Positions 48,538-58,886 of a DNA stretch of 64,000 nucleotides are shown here, in pieces. Location: positions 62,001 to 126,000 of the forward strand of contig NZ_SSOC01000009.1 in assembly GCF_004801295.1 (NCBI RefSeq), given 5' to 3'. The notes beneath the pieces are model-generated. The model saw only the letters and a list, made by a program, of their open reading frames with translations. It was not told the origin of the DNA and made no database searches. Position numbers and translations under genes: made by a program. Position 1 is the stretch's first letter, and every line of letters begins with the position of its first letter. This DNA comes from Pseudothauera nasutitermitis (lineage in GTDB: Bacteria > Pseudomonadota > Gammaproteobacteria > Burkholderiales > Rhodocyclaceae).

Positions 48538-50945
48538 ATGCCCAATCCGCCCCTTTCCCGCCCCATCCTCATGGCCGCCACGAGACGGCCCGCTCCCCCA
48601 CTGACCCGGCTTGCCCTCCATCTGGCCTGCGCCGCCCTCCTGCCCACGCTGTCGGCTGGCGCAGCCTTCGCCCAGCCGGCCCAGGCCAGCCAGGAAGCGC
48701 AGACGCACAGCATCGACATTCCGCCCGGCCGCCTCAGCGCCGTGCTCGGCGCCTACGCCGCACAGGCCGGCGTCCACCTCTCCGCAGACGGCGCGCTCAC
48801 CCAGGGGCTGCAAAGTGAAGGGCTGAAAGGCCGCTATGGCGTTGCCGAAGGCTTCGCCCGGCTGCTTTCCCGGCATGGCTTGCAGGCGATGCCGAAGACA
48901 ATGGCGGCTATACGCTGGCGACGCTGCCAAAGGCGGCGGGGGAGGCAACGCTGGCACCGGTAACGGTGACGGCCAGCACAGCAGCGACAAACCGCAGCAG
49001 CTTGGCCGGATACCTTCCCAAAACCAGCAGCACGTTGAAATCCAGCACCCCGCTGATCGAAACACCGCGTTCGATCTCCATTGTCACCCGGGAACAGATC
49101 AAGACACAGGCACCGAAGAACATCGAGCAGGCGCTGTCCTATACCGCTGGCGTCGTGACCGAAACCTCGGGCGCCCAGGATTCGCGCATGTCCGGCGGCG
49201 CCACCATTCGCGGCTTCAGCAACGGCAGCGCCTATTACAAGGACGGCCTGCTGCAGCCCGCCGTGGGTACCTACGCCTCCTGGGACGATGCAATCGACAC
49301 CATCGAAAGCATTGAAATCCTGAAAGGCCCCGCCTCCGTCCTGTACGGCCATTCACGCCCGGGCGGCATCGTCAACGTCAACACCAAACGCCCCACCGCC
49401 GATCATGTGAACAGTGTCGGCCTGCAACTGGGCAGCTACAACCGACGCCAGCTCAGTGCCGACGTGGGCAGCGCGCTGGATGAAGACCAACGCGTGCTGT
49501 TCCGGCTCGCCGCGACGGGACGGGATGGCGAAACACGCCTGGACCATTCGCGCGATGATCTGCTCTCGGTAGCGCCCTCGCTGCTGTGGAACATTTCCGC
49601 TGCCACCAAACTGACGTTGCTGGGCAACTATTCGCGTGAACGAGGTACACCGAAAGCTTGGTGGCCCAATGCGTATACCTTTCCCCAAAGCGCCGGTTTG
49701 CCGACCAGCCGGAATGCCGGAGAACCTTCCTTCGAACGTTTCGACCGGGATATCCGGTCCTTTGGCTATTCCTTCGAACACGCCACCGACAGTGGCTGGA
49801 ATTTCACCCAGAACCTGCGCTATGCCGAGATCGACATCGATTACCGGCACGTGTACGCGTACAACCTGCTGGCCGACGGGCGAACGGCAAACCGAGGCAG
49901 CCTTGCCCAACAGACGGAAGCCAACAATCTGGCCGTGGATAGCCGCCTGGCACGGGACTTTTCCTGGGGCGGTGTCTCCCACGCCTTTTCCCTCGGCCTG
50001 GATTACCTGAAATACCGCCAGCGCGGCGCCGTCGGGTTCGGTACCGCTCCCGACCTGGACATCTACGCACCGGTGTACGGCTACGAAATTCCGTTGCCGG
50101 CACTGAACCCAACCCGCTCGACACTCGCCCAGACAGGCATCTACACGACCAACCAGTTCAAATGGAATCGCTGGGTGGCCAATGCCAGCCTGCGATATGA
50201 CGTGGCACGCAGCACCCGCGAAAGCACCACGCAACCTAAAACGCGCGACAGCGCCACGACCGGCAGCCTGGGCCTGCTCTACCTGTTCGACAACGGCATC
50301 GCACCCTATGCCAGCTACGCCACCTCCTTCAATCCGATCACCGGACTGAAGTTCGATGGCAGCGCCTTCGAGCCGACCGAAGGGACCCAGTACGAAGCCG
50401 GCGTGAAGTACCAGCCGCCCGGCCAGGAAGGTTTCGTCACAGTATCACTGTTCGATCTGACCCAGACCAACACCACCACCACGGATCTGGCCCACCCCGG
50501 CTTCAGCGTGCAGACCGGAGAAGAACGCTCTACTGGCATCGAATTGGAGGGCTACATCGTGCTGATGCGCGACCTCGGCATCAAGGGGGCCTACACCTAC
50601 CAGAACCCGCGCGTCACACGCAGCAACGTGGCAAACCGGGTAGGCTGCCAGTCCAATCAGGTACCCAAGGAAACCGCCAGCATCTGGCTCGACTATCGCC
50701 CCGCAGCCCTCGCGGGCTGGCAGTTCGCTGGAGGCGCCCGTTACAAGGGCAAGACCCCCGCTGGTTTTGGCTGCTCGGCCCCCTACGACAAGGCGTTCAC
50801 ACTGGCTGACCTAGCTATTGCCTATGAAACAACGGAGTACCGTATCGCGCTCAATGTCACGAACGTGTTCGACAAAAAGTACTTCACCAACGCATTCCGC
50901 GGCAGCGAACGCGAAACTTCAGTCCAGTTCAACTATTACTGGTAA
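48538..50945 (+). pseudogene. TonB-dependent siderophore receptor with STN signalling domain, frameshifted
   Basis: The gene starts at ATG 48538 (AAGGA seven bases before). It has a signal peptide and an STN domain (THSIDIPPGRLSAVLGAY to FARLLSRHGLQA, about residues 50-120). The frame then breaks at position 48894 where one G appears to be missing (CCGAAGAC where CCGGAAGAC would continue), leading to a stop at 48961-48963. The plug and 22-strand barrel continue in another frame from 48894, ending NVFDKKYFTNAFRG ... FNYYW at 50945. Joined, the protein would be about 802 residues, normal for FecA-type receptors. The second part alone lacks a signal peptide. Either a true indel or a sequencing error. 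Confidence 0.88.
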
Positions 50946-50952
50946 TCGCTTG

Positions 50953-51055
50953 GCGCTCCGGGGATGCACGACTGCCCCCCTCCCCGGACCACTGCAACAA
51001 CGGCACTCTCCAGAAGGCAAAAGGGGACAGACCACGGTTTTCTGCCCCGGAGCGC
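50953..51055. repeat. 11-bp inverted repeat enclosing a GGGGACAGACCACGG motif
   Basis: GCGCTCCGGGG (50953-50963) and CCCCGGAGCGC (51045-51055) are perfect inverted repeats. Inside lies AAAAGGGGACAGACCACGG (51020-51038). From memory that motif recurs near REP-type or Y1-transposase-linked repeats in many proteobacteria. No transposase is present. This region follows the broken receptor gene. Confidence 0.4.
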
Positions 51056-51085
51056 GGAATAGCTGAAAACAGGAGGTCGTCAGCA

Positions 51086-51123
51086 AACAGAAACGGCACC
51101 CACAACCGGGTGCCGTTTCTGTT
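51086..51123. terminator. Bidirectional terminator-like hairpin between convergent genes
   Basis: A perfect 16-bp stem (51086-51101 with 51108-51123) closes an ACAACC loop. The outer arms are A-rich on one side and T-rich on the other (GTTTCTGTT), so each strand ends in a few T residues. It lies between the convergent ends of the receptor and the Rpn-type gene. Confidence 0.65.
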
Positions 51124-51142
51124 CACCTTTGCCTTTCAGGGT

Positions 51143-52105
51143 TCACTGCGAACCGAACACTTCCTCCAGCGTGCGCGCATCAAGGATGTTGTCGGCCCAG
51201 TGCTCCAGGTCGGCTGGCGCGGCTTGTTGCAGGCGCTCGGCGGTTGCCGCGTCGAGCGGGCCGAAACGGCGGGTGAGCTGACGGGTGAGTACGGCTTGCA
51301 AGGCCTGCAAACCCTCCTGGCGACCAAGCCGAACGCCTTCTTCCAGCCCCTCCTGCTTGCCCAGTTGCATGCCTTTCTGCATACCCTTCTGCATGCCTTC
51401 GCTGCGCATGCGTTCGCTCCAGGTCATCATGGCTTGGTCCTCCTGCGGATATCGTTCCGCGAAAAGCTGCCGTTCATTATCGTCAAGGTCGCTGTAGATG
51501 TCGATGAAGTCCATGTATTTGAGGCACTTTTCCTGGTCCGGTTCCAGTTCCAGCAAGCCCCGCATCGCCCAGGCGAAGACGTCGACGATGCGCTCGCGCG
51601 GGTAGGCCATGTTGGGCAGGTTGAGCCGCGCGACGATGTTGTCGCTGTCCCGGTAGTCCTCGGCCGGCAGGTCGTCGAGGACGCGGAACAGGTAGCTGAA
51701 CGTGAGGAAGGAAAAACGCTCGCTGCCCAGTTCCAGCCGCTCGCAGATACGCCGGCTGCCGCGCAGGAAGATCACCACCGGCACGACGCGGTCGGTCTTG
51801 CACAGTTCGGCCAGGTCGAGGCAGTAGTGGCCGAGGCGGTGGATGGAGAAACGCCCGGGGTCGCTTTCTTCCTCGACGATGAACAGCAGGGCCTCGCGGC
51901 GGCCATCGGGCCATTCCACCAGCAGCGGCACGTCCAGTTCGTGGAAGCGGTCGCCCAAACGATCCTTCAACTGTTCCTGGCGGATCGGGGTGATGCGTAC
52001 CGTGTCGTCGATCTCCCGCGCCTCGCCCGGCGCGAAGAAGGCCAGCGCCTGGCGCGGGTAGTCGAGGATCAGGTTCTTGAAGTTCTGGTCGTGGCTGGAC
52101 GGCAT
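51143..52105 (-). CDS. Rpn/PD-(D/E)XK-type nuclease-like protein
   Basis: A 320-residue protein of the Rpn-like transposase-nuclease group, in which members promote recA-independent recombination. The N-terminal half has the family segments HDQNFKNLILDYPRQALAFF and LLFIVEEESDPGRFSIHRLGHY, the latter with E residues suitable for a PD-(D/E)XK core. The C-terminal third holds short repeats (GMQKGMQKGMQLGKQEG LEEGV.LGRQEG) likely to form a coiled segment. ATG 52105 begins the family N-terminus; an ATG at 52123 is an alternative. It is a stand-alone gene, often found as a horizontally acquired or expanded family. Confidence 0.75.
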   Translation of the reverse strand: MPSSHDQNFKNLILDYPRQALAFFAPGEAREIDDTVRITPIRQEQLKDRLGDRFHELDVPLLVEWPDGRREALLFIVEEESDPGRFSIHRLGHYCLDLAELCKTDRVVPVVIFLRGSRRICERLELGSERFSFLTFSYLFRVLDDLPAEDYRDSDNIVARLNLPNMAYPRERIVDVFAWAMRGLLELEPDQEKCLKYMDFIDIYSDLDDNERQLFAERYPQEDQAMMTWSERMRSEGMQKGMQKGMQLGKQEGLEEGVRLGRQEGLQALQAVLTRQLTRRFGPLDAATAERLQQAAPADLEHWADNILDARTLEEVFGSQ

Positions 52106-52299
52106 TACACAATCCCGATGCATAACGGGATTATATGCCATTGAGTTTTATATTGCGCACGGCACCAGCCGTGGCCCAGGGCCATCGCACGAATGGGCCA
52201 GGATGTTTCCCAACGGCCGACGGGCCGCGCTTGCGGTAGAATCCCGCATCGAACCCCTGCGGCCCGCGCGGCCGCGCTCCTGGCGGACCCACTGCACCG

Positions 52300-53070
52300 A
52301 TGACCCTGATCCCGATCGAAAAGCGCCGCCGCGGCATCTACATCCTGCCCAACCTGTTCACCACCGCCGCGCTGTTCTCCGGCTTCTACGCCATCGTGCA
52401 GGCCATGAACGGGCGCTACGAATACGCTGCCGTGGCCATCTTCGTGGCCATGGTATTCGACGGGCTGGACGGCCGCGTGGCCCGCCTCACCCACACCCAG
52501 AGCGCCTTCGGCGCCGAGTACGACTCGCTGTCCGACATGGTGTCCTTCGGCGCCGCCCCTGCGCTGGTGATGTACGAATGGGCGCTGCAGGACCTCGGCA
52601 AGCTGGGCTGGATCGCCGCCTTCATCTACTGCGCCGGCGCCGCGCTGCGCCTGGCGCGCTTCAACACCAACATCGACGTGGTCGACAAGCGCTACTTCCA
52701 GGGCCTGCCCAGCCCGGCCGCGGCCGCGCTGGTGGCCGGGCTGGTGTGGGTGGTCATCGACAACGACATGACCGGCGGCGACGTCAGCTGGTTCGCCTGC
52801 CTGCTGACCATCTTCGCCGGCATCTCCATGGTCAGCAACGTGCTGTTCTGGAGCGGCAAGGACATCAACCTGCGCAAGAGCGTGCCCTTCATCGTGCTGA
52901 TCGCGCTGGTGCTGGCCTTCGCGCTGGTGTCGAGCTATCCGCCGGGTGTGCTGTTCGCCCTGTTCCTTGCCTATGCGGTCTCCGGTTACGTGATCTACGT
53001 CTGGCGCTGGGTGAACCGCCGCAAGCGGCGCGCCGAAGCCGCGCCGCCCCCTCCCCCCCCCGTCCCCTGA
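52300..53070 (+). CDS. pssA: CDP-diacylglycerol-serine O-phosphatidyltransferase
   Basis: PssA joins CDP-diacylglycerol and serine to form phosphatidylserine, the precursor of phosphatidylethanolamine. The 256-residue membrane protein has the CDP-alcohol phosphotransferase motif DGLDGRVARLT-x8-GAEYDSLSDMVSFG (DGx2ARx8Gx3Dx3D) and about seven membrane segments. In many betaproteobacteria it sits between ilvC and leuA; here the iron locus and an Rpn gene are inserted between ilvC and pssA. Confidence 0.94.
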   Translation: MTLIPIEKRRRGIYILPNLFTTAALFSGFYAIVQAMNGRYEYAAVAIFVAMVFDGLDGRVARLTHTQSAFGAEYDSLSDMVSFGAAPALVMYEWALQDLGKLGWIAAFIYCAGAALRLARFNTNIDVVDKRYFQGLPSPAAAALVAGLVWVVIDNDMTGGDVSWFACLLTIFAGISMVSNVLFWSGKDINLRKSVPFIVLIALVLAFALVSSYPPGVLFALFLAYAVSGYVIYVWRWVNRRKRRAEAAPPPPPPVP

Positions 53071-53096
53071 GCGCCCCCTGAGCGCCCCCTGAGCCG
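53064..53096 (+). repeat. Three 11-bp tandem repeats across the pssA stop
   Basis: The unit CCCCTGAGCGC occurs at 53064, 53075 and (with two end changes) 53086. Each unit carries a TGA, and since the period is 11, the three TGA codons fall in three different reading frames. The first is the pssA stop. This would stop readthrough in any frame. Confidence 0.6.
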
Positions 53097-53106
53097 CCGC
53101 CGGCGC

Positions 53107-53136
53107 TTGCATGGGCGCGGAGCGCCGGTTTATAGT
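53107..53136 (+). promoter_or_regulatory. Candidate leuA promoter
   Basis: TTGCAT (53107-53112) and TATAGT (53131-53136) are separated by 18 bases. Expected transcription start is about 53143, exactly at the ATG of the small leader frame, so the leader might be translated from a leaderless mRNA. Confidence 0.65.
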
Positions 53137-53142
53137 CGTCCC

Positions 53143-53238
53143 ATGATGAATGCCCGGCGCGACCTCCCCCTTTCGTCGCTTCGCCGTCTCCCGGCGGGCC
53201 TGCCGCTGCCCGGCCCGCTGCTGCGCCCCGCGCGCTGA
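53143..53238 (+). CDS. Putative leucine-rich leader peptide of leuA
   Basis: A 31-codon open frame starting ATG ATG AAT GCC at the predicted start site of the leuA transcript and ending TGA 53236-53238, 101 bases before leuA. Eight of its 31 residues are leucine, clustered in the second half (LPLPGPLLRP), fitting a leader that senses leucine supply. Leu codons used are CTC, CTT and CTG. No clear ribosome binding site precedes it, consistent with a leaderless start. A GC-rich stem CGCCCGC/GCGGGCG around 53272-53293 lies between it and leuA but has no U-tract, so classical attenuation is not proven. Confidence 0.5.
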   Translation: MMNARRDLPLSSLRRLPAGLPLPGPLLRPAR

Positions 53239-53339
53239 CCACACATCCCCCCTTCCCCCGATGATCGCCTCCGCCCGCCAGAGCGCGCGGGCGTCCCGGC
53301 GTATCCGCACCGCGTAGAACCCTTTTGCTGGAGCCGAAC

Positions 53340-54875
53340 ATGAACGACAAGCTGATCATTTTCGATACCACCTTGCGCGACGGCGAACAGAGCCCCGGCG
53401 CTTCGATGACCCGCGACGAGAAGCTGCGCATCGCCCGCCAGCTCGAACGCATGCGGGTGGATGTCATCGAGGCCGGTTTCGCCGCTGCTTCCAACGGCGA
53501 TTTCGAATCGGTGCGCGCGATTGCCGAGGCGATCAAGGAGTCCACCGTCTGTTCGCTGGCGCGCGCCAACGAGAACGACATCCGCCGCGCCGGTGAAGCC
53601 ATCCGACCGGCCGCGCGCGGCCGCATCCACACCTTCATCGCCACCAGCCCGATCCACATGGAGAAGAAGCTGCGCATGACGCCCGACCAGGTGGTCGAAC
53701 AGGCGGTCAAGGCGATCGGCTGGGCCAAGGAATACACCGACGACGTCGAGTTCTCCGCCGAAGACGCCGGGCGCTCCGAACTGGATTTCCTCTGTCGCAT
53801 CTTCGAGGCCGTCATCGGCGCCGGGGCGACCACCATCAACGTGCCGGACACCGTGGGCTACAACGTGCCCGAGCAGTTCGCCGACACCATCGCCGCGCTG
53901 ATCGAACGCGTGCCCAACGCCGACAAGGTGGTGTGGTCGGTGCATTGCCACAACGACCTCGGCCTCGCCGTGGCCAACTCGCTGGCCGCCGTGCGCGCCG
54001 GCGCGCGCCAGGTGGAATGCACCGTCAACGGCCTGGGCGAACGCGCCGGCAACGCTTCGCTGGAGGAAGTGGTGATGGCCGTGCGCACGCGGCGCGACGT
54101 GTTCGGTTGCGACACCGGCATCGACACCACGCAGATCGTGCCGGCCTCCAAGCTGGTCTCCGGCATCACCGGCTTCCCGGTGCAGCCCAACAAGGCCATC
54201 GTCGGCGCCAACGCCTTCGCGCACGAATCCGGCATCCACCAGGACGGGGTGCTCAAGCACCGCGAAACCTACGAGATCATGCGCGCCGAGGACGTCGGCT
54301 GGGTGGCCAACAAGCTGGTGCTGGGCAAGCATTCCGGGCGCAACGCCTTCCGCTCGCGCCTGCAGGAACTGGGCGTCGTGGTGGAGTCCGAGGAGCACCT
54401 CAACCACGCCTTCGCGCGCTTCAAGGAACTCGCCGACAAGAAGCACGAGATCTTCGACGAGGATCTGCAGGCGCTGATGAGCGACGAGGCCATCACCCCG
54501 GCGCTGGAACACTTCCGCCTGGTGGCCACGCGCTTCCATTCGGAAACCGGCGAGACCCCGCAGGCCGAACTGACCCTGTCCGTCGGCGGGCAGGAAACCC
54601 AGGCACGCGCCGAGGGTTCGGGGCCGGTGGATGCCGCCTTCAAGGCCATTGAAACGGTGGCGCGCAGCGGCGGCGAACTGCTGCTGTACTCGGTGAATGC
54701 GATCACCACGGGCACCGACGCGCAGGGCGAGGTCACCGTGCGCCTGTCCAGGGACGGCCGCGTGGTCAATGGCCAGGGTGCCGACACCGACATCATCGTC
54801 GCCTCGGCCAAGGCTTACCTCAACGCGCTGAACAAGCTGCACGGCAACGCCGAGCGGCTCAATCCGCAGGTCTGA
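53340..54875 (+). CDS. leuA: 2-isopropylmalate synthase
   Basis: LeuA condenses acetyl-CoA with 2-ketoisovalerate, the first leucine-specific step, and is normally feedback-inhibited by leucine. The 511-residue protein has [14 protein letters not shown] at the start, [13 protein letters not shown] and [14 protein letters not shown] in the TIM barrel, and a C-terminal regulatory LeuA dimer domain (about residues 380-505). ATG 53340 follows GGAG by six bases. It is preceded by the leader region above and by pssA. Confidence 0.96.
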   Translation: MNDKLIIFDTTLRDGEQSPGASMTRDEKLRIARQLERMRVDVIEAGFAAASNGDFESVRAIAEAIKESTVCSLARANENDIRRAGEAIRPAARGRIHTFIATSPIHMEKKLRMTPDQVVEQAVKAIGWAKEYTDDVEFSAEDAGRSELDFLCRIFEAVIGAGATTINVPDTVGYNVPEQFADTIAALIERVPNADKVVWSVHCHNDLGLAVANSLAAVRAGARQVECTVNGLGERAGNASLEEVVMAVRTRRDVFGCDTGIDTTQIVPASKLVSGITGFPVQPNKAIVGANAFAHESGIHQDGVLKHRETYEIMRAEDVGWVANKLVLGKHSGRNAFRSRLQELGVVVESEEHLNHAFARFKELADKKHEIFDEDLQALMSDEAITPALEHFRLVATRFHSETGETPQAELTLSVGGQETQARAEGSGPVDAAFKAIETVARSGGELLLYSVNAITTGTDAQGEVTVRLSRDGRVVNGQGADTDIIVASAKAYLNALNKLHGNAERLNPQV

Positions 54876-54911
54876 TGCCGCCAGACCGCCGGCCGCGGCC
54901 GGCGGTCGCCC

Positions 54912-55876
<965 letters not shown>

Positions 55877-55985
55877 TCAGAAACCGTCGCGGACACCCGC
55901 GCGGATTCGCGAGGCACGGTGCGACTGGCTAGAATGGGCGCATTATACCCACCGCTCCGGCACCACCCGCCCCCAACTCCCGCCG

Positions 55986-57224
55986 ATGAATCTGCCGCTC
56001 TCCGCGCGCGCACTCTCCGCGCGCGACTTCCTGCTCCTGCTCTTCAGCCGCTTCAACGCCACGCGCTGCCCGCAGGTCGCCGGCAGCCTGGCGTTCACCA
56101 CGATGCTGGCGCTGGTGCCGCTGATCACCGTGGCCATCGCGCTGTTCAGCAACTTCCCCGGGTTCACCGACCTGGGCGTCTCGCTGAAGACCTTTCTGCT
56201 GGAAAACCTGCTGCCCGAACGCGCCGGGCAGATCATCACCAAATACGCCCTGCAGTTCTCGGAAAAGGCCGCCGGGCTGACGCTGATCGGCACCGCCATC
56301 CTGGTGGTCACCGCGCTGCTGTTGCTGTCCACCATCGAACGCGTGTTCAACCAGATCTGGGGCGTACGCCAGCCCCGCCCGCTGCTGTTCCGCATCGCCG
56401 TGTACTGGTTCGCGCTGACCGTCGGGCCGCTGGTGCTGGGCGGCAGCATCTTCGCCTCCGGCTATCTGGTCAGCGCATCGATGGAACTGGTCGACCATTC
56501 TCCCTGGCTGGGCGAACTGGCTGCCCGCCTGCTGCCGCCGATCACCCTGGGCGGCCTGTTCAGCTATCTGTACTTCGCCGTGCCCAACCACCCGGTACGC
56601 CCCCTGCACGCACTGGCCGGCGGCATCGCGGCGGCCGTGGCCTTTCTGGTGATGCAGCGCGCCTTCGGCATGTTCATCGCGCGCTTCCCCAGCTATACGC
56701 TGGTGTACGGCGCCTTCGCGGCGCTGCCGATCTTCCTGGTGTGGCTGTACCTGTCGTGGGTCATCGTGCTGCTCGGCGCGCTGGTCACCGCCTCGCTGCC
56801 CGCCTTCCTGCAACGCAAGCGCACACTCCCGGTGTTTCCCGGCGATCTCGCGCGCGGCGCGCTGGGCATGCTGGTGGAACTGGCGCGCGCTCAGCGCGGC
56901 GGCGGCCCGCCGCCCTTCGAGCGTCTGCGCCACGCCGCCGGCCTGAGCGACGACCGCGCGGAATCGGTGCTCGGCGCGATGAGCGAAAGCGGCTGGGTGG
57001 CACGCACGGAAACCGCCGAGTGGGTGCTGGCCATCGACCCCGCCCACCTGCGCCTGTCGGACGTGGTGGCGCGCTTCGCGCTGTCGCCCGGCGACTGGCT
57101 GGCCGGCCCCCAGCAGGGCGAAGGCGCACAGCGCGCGGCGCAACGCATCGCCGAGGCCATACGCGCGGCCGATCTGTCGCTGAAAGAGCTGCTGGATGAG
57201 ATGCCGCCGGTTCAGATCGGGTAG
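55986..57224 (+). CDS. YihY family inner membrane protein (formerly annotated ribonuclease BN)
   Basis: A 412-residue protein with six membrane segments in the first 290 residues (the YihY/UPF0761 core, with AGSLAFTTMLALVPL and FGMFIARFPSYTLVYGAFAALPIFLVWLYLSW). A soluble C-terminal region of about 120 residues resembles a winged helix (PPFERLRHAAGLSDDRAESVLGAMSESGWV). Function not established; older names such as RNase BN are not correct for this family. Its end overlaps the convergent next gene by 13 bases. Confidence 0.88.
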   Translation: MNLPLSARALSARDFLLLLFSRFNATRCPQVAGSLAFTTMLALVPLITVAIALFSNFPGFTDLGVSLKTFLLENLLPERAGQIITKYALQFSEKAAGLTLIGTAILVVTALLLLSTIERVFNQIWGVRQPRPLLFRIAVYWFALTVGPLVLGGSIFASGYLVSASMELVDHSPWLGELAARLLPPITLGGLFSYLYFAVPNHPVRPLHALAGGIAAAVAFLVMQRAFGMFIARFPSYTLVYGAFAALPIFLVWLYLSWVIVLLGALVTASLPAFLQRKRTLPVFPGDLARGALGMLVELARAQRGGGPPPFERLRHAAGLSDDRAESVLGAMSESGWVARTETAEWVLAIDPAHLRLSDVVARFALSPGDWLAGPQQGEGAQRAAQRIAEAIRAADLSLKELLDEMPPVQIG

Positions 57225-58735
57225 GGATCGATCTCGTACTGGAACAGTTCGACGTTGGCCGTCTGCATGTCGAGGCTGACCACCCGCCCCTGGCCGACGT
57301 ACAGCTTGTCGGCGTCATCGACCAGCACGAAGCGGCGCGAGGCGTAGGAACCCGTCTTGACCACGATGGCCGGGTGGTGGCGCACGCCTTCCAGCGGCGG
57401 CAGCAGCAGCGCCGGCACCATGGACTTCACCTCGGCGCCGCGAAAGCCCACCGAGGCCGCCGAAGCCCCATGCGCGATGATCTGCAGGCCGAGCTCGACC
57501 TGTTCGCCATCATCGCTGCGGATCCAGCGCACGATGCACAGCGACCACGGCGTGCCGGCATCCGAACGCAGCGCGAGCACCATGCCGGCGCTCAGCACCC
57601 CGGAAACCCCCGACACGCTCATGACCGCGTAGCCTCCCGGGCTTTCGTTGCACACCATCCACTCGACGATGCGCGCATGCTGCTCGCCGCGGCGGAACAA
57701 CTCCCAGATGGCGCGCAGACCGGCACACACCTGCACGGTGTACTCCTGCTGGCGGCGCACCGTCTCACGATGCGGCGGCACCGACCAGCGCTCGTGCATG
57801 CGACGCAGCAGCGAGGCGGCCTCCACCGGCGTGAGGCCGGCGGGCAGGCCGGAGCTGTCCGGCTCCAGCAGTTCGACGTCGCGCTCCAGGCCGACCACGT
57901 CCGCCTGGGTGATGCGCTGCTCCAGCCATTCGAGACGCTCGGCCGCGCGCGCCGCAAGGCTGAAGGCATTGAAGAAGAAAACCCCTGCCGCATCGTCCGG
58001 CGAACGCCGGGACAGGGCCACCGGCGCGGCATCCTTGCCGGTCTGCGCCCAATACAACGCACTCTCCGGCTCCAGCCGTTCGCGCGCCACCTCGCCGAAC
58101 TCTCCGCCGCCTTCCAGGTAGTCGCTCACCCAGACCAGTTCGCGCCCGGTCAGGCTTTCCGGCTGCAGCGCCGCGAGCGCGAACAGCCGGCCGCATTCAT
58201 CCAGCGCCGAACGCGCGCCCGCGCCACCCTCACCGGCGCTCTGTTCGGTGCGTTCGGCGCCGCCGAGCAGCGCATACACGCGCAGCCAGAAACCGGCCGG
58301 TGGCGCGGCACCGATCATGCTCGCCAGCAGATGGGCCTCCCCCAGCAGGCGCAGCGCACGCGCACCCAGCCCGGCGATACTTCCGCGCTGCAGACGCAGC
58401 CAGCGCCCGCGCACATCATCCAGCACGCGCTCGAAACCGGAAGACAGATCGAGCAAGGCATCGATCAGCCCTTCGGTTTCCTGGCGGGGGCCGGCCGGCA
58501 GCGGCAGCGGAATGTTCAGCAGGCGCGCGCGGAAGCGTCCGCAGATGTCCAGCGCGCGGCCGTCGAGTTGGTCCAGACAGGCTTCGAATTCCGCGACCGG
58601 CACGCCCGGATCGCGCACCTGGGCATAGTGCGCGCGCAAGGCGGCGAGATCGACCACCGGATCGTCCGCCGGCTCTTCGGCAAGCCAGGCCAGCGCGGAT
58701 GCAACCGGGGCGGAGTGGGTGTCGGAGACCTGCAT
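57212..58735 (-). CDS. Uncharacterised 507-residue protein, possible divergent PilZ-like C-terminus
   Basis: The N-terminal 330 residues are mostly helical, acidic and without signal peptide or membrane segments. The C-terminal 150 residues look beta-rich; the segment VCNESPGGYAVMSV contains an NxSxxG pattern like the second PilZ motif, but the first motif (RxxxR) is not clear. If real, it would link to c-di-GMP signalling. The family was not recognised by name. The gene stands alone with a convergent overlap at its 3' end, and an AT-rich region precedes its start. Confidence 0.6.
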   Translation of the reverse strand: MQVSDTHSAPVASALAWLAEEPADDPVVDLAALRAHYAQVRDPGVPVAEFEACLDQLDGRALDICGRFRARLLNIPLPLPAGPRQETEGLIDALLDLSSGFERVLDDVRGRWLRLQRGSIAGLGARALRLLGEAHLLASMIGAAPPAGFWLRVYALLGGAERTEQSAGEGGAGARSALDECGRLFALAALQPESLTGRELVWVSDYLEGGGEFGEVARERLEPESALYWAQTGKDAAPVALSRRSPDDAAGVFFFNAFSLAARAAERLEWLEQRITQADVVGLERDVELLEPDSSGLPAGLTPVEAASLLRRMHERWSVPPHRETVRRQQEYTVQVCAGLRAIWELFRRGEQHARIVEWMVCNESPGGYAVMSVSGVSGVLSAGMVLALRSDAGTPWSLCIVRWIRSDDGEQVELGLQIIAHGASAASVGFRGAEVKSMVPALLLPPLEGVRHHPAIVVKTGSYASRRFVLVDDADKLYVGQGRVVSLDMQTANVELFQYEIDPYPI

Positions 58736-58820
58736 GGCGAACGTGAAAATTTGAAAACTGCGATGCGGGCATTCTATTCAAGAATGCACACGGCTGGAGG
58801 CGCGGGCCGCACGCGCGCAC

Positions 58821-58842
58821 AAAAAAAGCCGGAGGACCGGTT
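58821..58842 (-). terminator. Weak terminator-like site downstream of the mobile element
   Basis: On the minus strand a short CCGG-TCCT-CCGG stem is followed by seven T residues. It could end the transcript of the AraC-type gene after it passes through the 271-bp element. The stem is only four base pairs. Confidence 0.3.
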
Positions 58843-58886
58843 CATGCCCCTTGCGCGGATTTTCATGAAGATCGTCAACAGACTGA

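Noticed and set aside
51290-51410. Short repeats in the Rpn-type gene as a possible CRISPR-like array
   Set aside because: They are coding repeats (Gly-Met-Gln-Lys type), in frame, with no spacer pattern.
53261-53317. Second short open frame between the leader peptide and leuA
   Set aside because: It has no Leu, Ile or Val bias, no ribosome binding site and overlaps a GC hairpin; not supported as a leader peptide.
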